Source: Bromus sterilis (Eukaryota; Streptophyta; Magnoliopsida; Poales; Poaceae). From it: a stretch of DNA of 64,000 nt. Below the pieces are notes generated by a model. The model made no database searches, was not told the DNA's origin, and saw only the letters and a list, made by a program, of their open reading frames with translations. Within the stretch, counting starts at the first letter, position 1. Every line of letters begins with the position of its first letter. Positions 58,736 through 64,000 of the stretch are shown one piece after another. Where the stretch lies: the NCBI GenBank assembly GCA_950022295.1, contig OX465597.1, forward strand, positions 184,945,016 to 185,009,015. The letters run 5' to 3'. A program made the position numbers and the translations under genes.

Positions 58736-60435
58736 CCATGAAACTTACTTGCAGGGCCTGTGGGACTGTCCAACCAGGTACATGATGGCGAAAACAACGA
58801 TCAAGTGATGTCCAATCGAAAAGCACCTTCACAGAGAGAACAACGATGCCTTTGTCCACAATCGAAACAGTAGAGTGAAATTCAATGGAGGGTTCTGGTG
58901 CAGCTGGGCCAGAAGGGAGTACGGTACTATTAGTGGACGCACAAGAAGAGCCTGACATAGAAGAAGAAGAGCGTCAAGAAGCGTCCGGTGACCAAGAAGT
59001 TCATCAATAAAAAATTGAGCCCATTGCCGCACCGGCTGTTGGAATGAAGTTTGACAGTTTTGACGTCGCTCAAGCTTATTACCAGAGTTACGCCATGCAG
59101 AATGGATTTGCCGTCAACATAGAGTACCAGCGCTACCTGCAATCAGGGGTAGTATGAAGGGGTGAGCCAAGATGCCACAAGGAGAGAACAAATAAGATAA
59201 GTATTGCATGTGGTGGTGAAGGCAAAGTGGTTCCAGAACGCAAAGTAGGAATCGTGAAGAAAGCAAACTGTGAAGCCAAAATGAGACTGAACAAGAAAGG
59301 CGCGTGGTGGGTGGTCACAAAGTTTGTGGCAGAACATAACCATGACTTGATATAGAAGTTTGAACTCGTCAAGTTCTTGGCCGCACACGGTGGATTTACA
59401 AAACACGAGGAAGATTTCATGCAGATGTTGTTTCAGTGCAATGTTAGTACTGGGAAATTATGCAGATACTTGCCTTGATACGTGATGGCGGAGGGAAACT
59501 GAGCAGCCTGCCATACATAACTTATGATGTAACCAACTTGAAAGCCAAATTCCGAAGAGATCTCAAACTGGCAGATGTGGAACAAACAATAGTGTACTTC
59601 AAGGAAAAGGAAAAAGAGGTTTCCAATTTCTTCTACAAGATTGCACTTGATGATGAAGACCGTGTGAGTAACATGTACTGGATTGATGGTAAGGCCCGTA
59701 GAGCGTACAAGCACTACTATAATTTCATATCATTTGATGCGACATACCTGATGAATATGTACAAGATGCCTTGTGCTCCGTTCATTGGGATCAACAACCA
59801 CAATAGTATTTGCAGTTTGGATGCAGGTTTGTAAGGGATGAAAAACTAGAAAGTTAAAAGTGGTTGTTCAGTACTTTTCTGGAGTGCATGGACGGCCTAG
59901 CTCCAATGAACATAATCACTAACCAAGACTTTTCAATGAGGGGTGCGATTGAGGCAATTTTCCCGCATGCAGTTCATAGACACTACATGTGACACATATT
60001 TAACAAAGTGGAATATACGCTTGGGACAGTCTTTACTGCCAACCCAGAATTGCACCAGGCCTTCGAGCTATGCGTGGACCACAATTTGAATCCAGAGGAG
60101 TTTGAGAGGAGCTGGTTAGAAATGATTGAAAAGTTCAACATACAAGAGAGTGAGACGCTGCAAAAACTATGGAAAAACTGCAAGTTTTGGACGCCAGCAT
60201 ATTTCATGCAATGATTCTTCCCATTCCTACAAACAACACAACACAGTGAAGGATTCAACACTGTGTTCAAGATATACTTAAGCATAGGGAACTCGGTCCT
60301 GATGTTTGCAAAATATTACACTGCAATCCAAGAGAAGATACTTGGCAAGGAGCTACAAGAGGAGGCAACTACCACGCTGAAAGTTCAGAAGATGAAAAAA
60401 GTCAATGGAGAGGAAAATGAGCAAGATTTACACTC

Positions 60436-61092
60436 GTAAGCTCCTCTACAAGTAAGTACACAAAAAGTAGATTCCATGTATTGCAAATATTTAGGAAATA
60501 TTTGGACACTGGTTGGACCGAGCACAAGGCATAATATGATCTAGAATATCGCAATTAAGAAAGGTATTTGGTTATTAATTTTATTGCTATGCTGCTCTGT
60601 AGTAAAATTTCATGGTGGGTTGACATAATTTGCCATGTTGTTGTGATAGTAGTTTCCATGTTTGATGTTAGTAGCCATGTTGTTGAAAAATTAAATTTCC
60701 ATGATTGTTTAATGTAAATTGACATGTTGATGTTAAAGTAAATTCCATGAGTGTTTAAGGTAAATTGCCAAGTAGGCCAGTTGTAAAATGTTGTGAGTGT
60801 ACAAGGTAAATTGCCATGTGGGCTTAATGTAAATTGACATGAGTCTTTCAGGTAAAATTTCCATGTGTGCTTACTATAAACCAACATTAGTGTTCAATGT
60901 AAAATTGCTATGTGTGAGAACTGTAAACTGCCATCAACGTTCAATGTAAAGTGTCATGTGTGATTAATCTAAGATGTCTTGTAGCCATGAGGGTTTAATG
61001 TGCATAGCGTTGCCACAATGACATGAAATTACCATGTGAATATGATGTGGAATACCATACTAAGCATATGTCATTCGTGTCAAACAAAACAG
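60436..61092 (+). other. Intron 3 of the FAR1-like gene, TTGCCAT-rich
   Basis: It is bounded by GTAAGC at 60436 and AAAACAG at 61092. From about 60600 it is filled with TTGCCATG, TTTCCATG and TTGACATG repeats at 30-60 base spacing and has no coding. Confidence 0.75.
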
Positions 61093-61939
61093 GTTCCAGA
61101 AAGAACTGAAAAAAAAACAACATTGTTCGCCGCCGTCAGGTTCGAGGAATACACATACAAAGTGTCTGTTATCCCCTTCAACCCTGAACCAAAATATGAC
61201 GAACAAGAAAGAGGGAAGAACTACATGGTGGACTCGTCACAAGAAAGAGCACAAGACAAAGGGCGGACTTACTATGTGATCGCAGATATACCTTTAGGGG
61301 AGTACTACTGCCAGTGCTGCAAATTTGAGAGCATAGAGTGCTGCCACATATTGAGAGTCATGGATGTCAACTCGGCGGTGCACTTGCCACGGCATTCCAT
61401 ACACCGGAGGTGGACATGGGATGCTGACGATGCATTTGCTCTGCGTGCCACACAAGCAGTCCTTGCGTTGCACGATGAAAGGGCAAAAGGGAGTATGCCG
61501 GTGATACGTCGTGTTGTCATGACAAACAATTTCTTGGAAATAGCAGACGAGGCTTGCAACTTTGATGAAATGAGCAAGGCTGTAGACAGACACGCAAAGG
61601 CTTTGAGAAGGGAGCTGGAGACAATTAGGAACAGAAAGCTTGAGGCAGCGATTCACAAGAACCCGCTTGCTGCATCTGCTGTTGTTGCATCTGCTGGCAC
61701 TGCATCTGCTTCTGCTGTTGCATCGACAGGTCCGTCGCCAGCCAGTTCATACATTGGTTCGGGAGCATCCAACACACAAACACAAGTCAGAAACCCACCG
61801 CAATTAATCACAAAAGGCCGTCCAAAAAAATAAGATACAAATATACGCTGGAAATTCAAGAAAATCATAAGAAGCCCAAGCCAAAGAAGGCAAAGAAGAC
61901 AGCGGCTAGTACGTGATGAAATGAACATCAATGATGGCT

Positions 61940-61947
61940 GAAAAAAC
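61940..61947. repeat. 8-bp target duplication GAAAAAAC (left)
   Basis: It matches GAAAAAAC at 62699-62706 exactly. Confidence 0.92.
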
Positions 61948-62698
61948 CAGGGGCGGAGCTACATGGTGGCCAGGGTGGGCCGCGGCCCACCCTGAAATTT
62001 GGAACAGGCCTGTACATATATACTTAATTTGCGGTTGTACCTATAGTACTGGGCCAGAGAAGAAAACAAAGCCCAAAAACACTTTGCCAGCACGCACGTC
62101 GCACACAACTTCTCGCTCACGCAACCACCCGATCCATACGCATGCGAGGCGACCCCTGTAGTGCTCGATGCCCAGCCGTCGGCCGCCCCGTCCTCGCATC
62201 TTCCTGCCTCACCAGTCGGTGGTCTCCGAACGCAAGCGGACCAGCTTCCTCTTAGTCGCGCCCTTGGCCTGGTCGTCGCTCGGCGGTAGTTGCGCCACCA
62301 TCCTCGGCCACGATCAGTGCCCTGTCCCGGATGTTTGGCGCTCCTGCAACTGCAAGCCGCCGGTCGCCGCGCAGTTCTCACTCGAACGTTGTGGCCTGCG
62401 GTTCATACTGGGTACATCCTTAATTTTTTATTTAGGGTTTGCTTGCTATTTGTCGTGTTGTGCACTGTCCAGTACAAATGTTAAATTTATCATATCATTT
62501 CTATTCAATTGTGTCAGTATGAATTTACAATTGACAGAAAATAGTTTCTTGATGTAGAAAAATAAACTGGTATTGCTTCTACGGATGGCAATGGAAAATG
62601 TTGACATAAAGCATTTTTCACCATGTGTTTGTTGATATTTGTTGTCATTTTTTTTTTGAACCGGACCATCCTGTTATCAAATGCTAGCTCCGCCACTG
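61948..62698. mobile_element. Non-autonomous hAT-type element (751 bp)
   Basis: Ends are CAGGGGCGGAGCTA and, inverted, CAGTGGCGGAGCTA: 14-bp terminal repeats with one mismatch. The perfect 8-bp duplication GAAAAAAC flanks them. An 8-bp target site and CA-starting short terminal repeats are hallmarks of hAT elements. The interior has a GC-rich block (62150-62410) with an open frame of unknown meaning and AT-rich sequence after it. No hAT transposase domain is seen, so it needs transposase in trans. It lies 115 bp past the FAR1-like stop codon. Confidence 0.92.
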
Positions 62699-62706
62699 GA
62701 AAAAAC

Positions 62707-63788
62707 AAATGTACGTAGTCCCAATGAGATTTTAGAATTGTGCTTTGCAGACTGGTTACTGGTTTCGTGTGTTGCCTTGACGTTTAAACTAAAAATGCCA
62801 TCTCTGCTGGATAGTTTTAAGTGAATTTGCCATGTGAATTTGCTAACTATCAATCTTCGGACCTAAAAAGTGGAGTATGACATGTGTGTCCTACTCAAAA
62901 TTTCCATGAGTGTGTGTATTAAGTGTGACAACTGTTGAATAATTTAAATTCCAATGTGGTTATGAGTGAAGTTGCCATCTGTGTGGAATAGAAATTGCCA
63001 TCTTGGGTAACCTTAAATTTCCTATTGTTTAAGAATGAAATTGCCATGTGAGTTGTGATGATGTTGCCATGAAGAGTGACTAAAAATTGCCCTGTCATGT
63101 TTACTAGGTGTATTGTTTTCTGACAACTGTTGAATAATTTAAATTGCAATGTGGTTATGACTGAAGTTGCCATCTGTGTGGAATTGAAATTGCCATCTTG
63201 GGTAACCTTAAATTGCCTAGTGTTTAAGACTGAAATTGCCATGTGAGTTGTGATGATGTTGCCATGCAGAGTGACTAAAAATTGCCAAGTACTATTTAAT
63301 AGGTGTATTGTTTTCCATGCCAAAGTAGGTTGAAAATGTCAAATTCAAATAAGTTGTCATCAATAATATGATGGAATTCAATTATCGTGTGTTAAAAACT
63401 GAAAAGAATATTGCAAAGTTGGAAACTATGCCGAAGGAAAAATGTCGTTTCGGATAGAATTTACATTTGTGTGCAACTAAAAGGAACTTATGTTCTGAAC
63501 TGGAATGTCATGTCTGATGGCAACAAAAACTAGGAAAAAGTGGAAAGCAATAGATTTGATTTCAACAAGAAAATATACATAACCATAGAAGATGGAAATT
63601 AACTCAGTACATGACCACGACACAAATTTACAAACTGAGAAAACATGATTCATTAATGCCTATTAAAACTAGTCTCTGGTGGAAATGAAAAAACTAAAGC
63701 TATGACAACGAGCGATGAGAGCATACCATACATTCAACCACATGGGAATGTAAGGTAAGAAAGGTCGCATAGCAATCCAGAGAGGGCT
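62707..63788. other. Spacer between FAR1-like and Ulp1-like genes, repeat-rich
   Basis: There is no gene. 62800-63345 is TTGCCAT-rich and includes the 195-bp duplication below. 63346-63788 shows nothing recognisable. Confidence 0.6.
62927..63316. repeat. Tandem duplication, 2 x 195 bp
   Basis: Copies begin GACAACTGTTGAATAATTTAA at 62927 and 63122 and differ at about a dozen positions. Each contains several TTGCCAT motifs. A 134-codon minus-strand frame across it is a by-product of the repeat. Confidence 0.92.
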
Positions 63789-64000
63789 TCACTTGTACTT
63801 CTTCACATCTACTTTAATAGCGTCCTCAATGAACTCCTTGGCTCCTGCTCACTTGTTAAATTCAGTGTTTGTCACCCAATTCCAAGTTAGACCTTCCTGA
63901 GCGCAGTCACATATTCTGATGAGACATAGGGCACATGCATCCCACCCACCATGCGACATACTCGAACATGACGAAACCACAATCACGGCTGCACAAAACA
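63789..64000 (-). pseudogene. C-terminal part of a Ulp1-type (C48) cysteine protease, runs off the window
   Basis: The minus-strand reading from the window edge contains RDCGFVMFEYVAWW, which has the DCG plus hydrophobic helix around the catalytic Cys of Ulp1/SENP proteases (DCG at 63976-63984). A one-base shift follows AWW. The next frame then continues WDACALCLIRICDC to a lysine-rich end VDVKKYK, with TGA at 63789-63791 and one earlier in-frame stop. The catalytic His and Asp would lie right of the window. Ulp1-like genes are known passengers of plant Mutator-like elements. The tail-to-tail placement with the FAR1-like transposase fits one composite element. Confidence 0.6.

Larger units (their letters stand above)
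48908..61833 (+). pseudogene. FAR1/FHY3-type Mutator-like transposase, four exons, broken
   Basis: Exon 1 (48908-49133) starts MDSGDEADDWLRR. Exon 2 is 49469-49525, exon 3 58755-60435 and exon 4 61093-61833. Splice sites are GT-AG, and introns 1 and 2 are both phase 1, which supports the model. Exon 3 has the FAR1 DNA-binding domain (FDSFDVAQAYYQSYA, later CEAKMRLNKKG and AEHNHDL), then the transposase core (EDRVSNMYWIDG, FDATYLMN, CAPFIGINNH, ITNQDFSMRGAIEAIFP). Exon 4 has a SWIM zinc finger (C61309, C61315, C61339, H61345) and a low-complexity Ala/Ser tail ending GRPKK. Stops at 58871, near 59008, near 59153 and later, plus frameshifts near 59450 and 59830, make it dead. Intron 2 holds a copia element. 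It would act in the nucleus on element ends. Confidence 0.88.

Noticed and set aside
62919..63323. A 134-codon minus-strand ORF
   Set aside because: It is the translation of a 195-bp tandem duplication; the peptide itself is an internal repeat with no domain.
1..64000. An ordinary host gene
   Set aside because: Every coding stretch with a recognisable domain belongs to a transposable element. No other multi-exon frame with domain support was found.

Overview
The window is repeat-filled nuclear DNA of a large-genome grass, most likely a Triticeae species (wheat, Aegilops or barley relatives). That call is an inference from the mix of nested Athila-type, chromovirus and Tat-type gypsy elements, BARE/Angela-like copia LTRs, a Stowaway MITE and a Mutator-like FAR1 transposon. 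I see no intact host gene, rRNA, tRNA or CRISPR array; every recognisable coding region belongs to a transposable element and nearly all are broken.

Layout. 1-7462 and 21488-~22332 hold an old minus-strand Athila-type gypsy element: pol remnant 1780-4311, start of gag, an Asp-tRNA type primer site, and a ~1.5 kb LTR. Two pieces of a large gypsy LTR (1-~1790 and 4312-6523) interrupt or replace parts of it. A complete plus-strand chromovirus, 7463-21482, sits inside the Athila LTR. It has 4.5 kb LTRs, target duplication CAACA, an initiator-Met primer site, gag, pro, RT, RNase H, integrase and a chromodomain, but carries frameshifts and nonsense codons.

22345-34024 is Tat-type gypsy material. 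A fragment with a decayed minus-strand 'putative gypsy-type transposon' (Transposase_28-like) gene abuts a larger minus-strand element (24171-34024). That element has gag and protease but no reverse transcriptase or integrase. On its antisense strand it carries a related multi-exon gene, a second coiled-coil gene, and a 10-unit 67-bp minisatellite whose unit contains a copy of the element's polypurine-tract motif. 34025-38593 is the 5' part of a second minus-strand Athila-like element reduced to one gag/protease-like ORF.

Three members of one copia family follow: a solo LTR (38680-40400, duplication ATGAA), a 5'-truncated plus-strand copy (40556-46003), and a complete, apparently young minus-strand copy (49617-57952, duplication CATGC). 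The internal regions have no intact coding capacity, so the family probably moves in trans. 46004-~48053 is the 3' end and LTR of another Tat-type element.

From about 48054 to the window end lies a Mutator-like element. A four-exon FAR1/FHY3-type transposase pseudogene (48908-61833) is split in intron 2 by the young copia element. A Ulp1-type cysteine protease fragment lies tail-to-tail at the right edge. Its introns and flanks are packed with a TTGCCAT-rich repeat. A Stowaway MITE (58357-58470) and a 751-bp hAT-type element with a perfect 8-bp duplication (61948-62698) are inserted into it.
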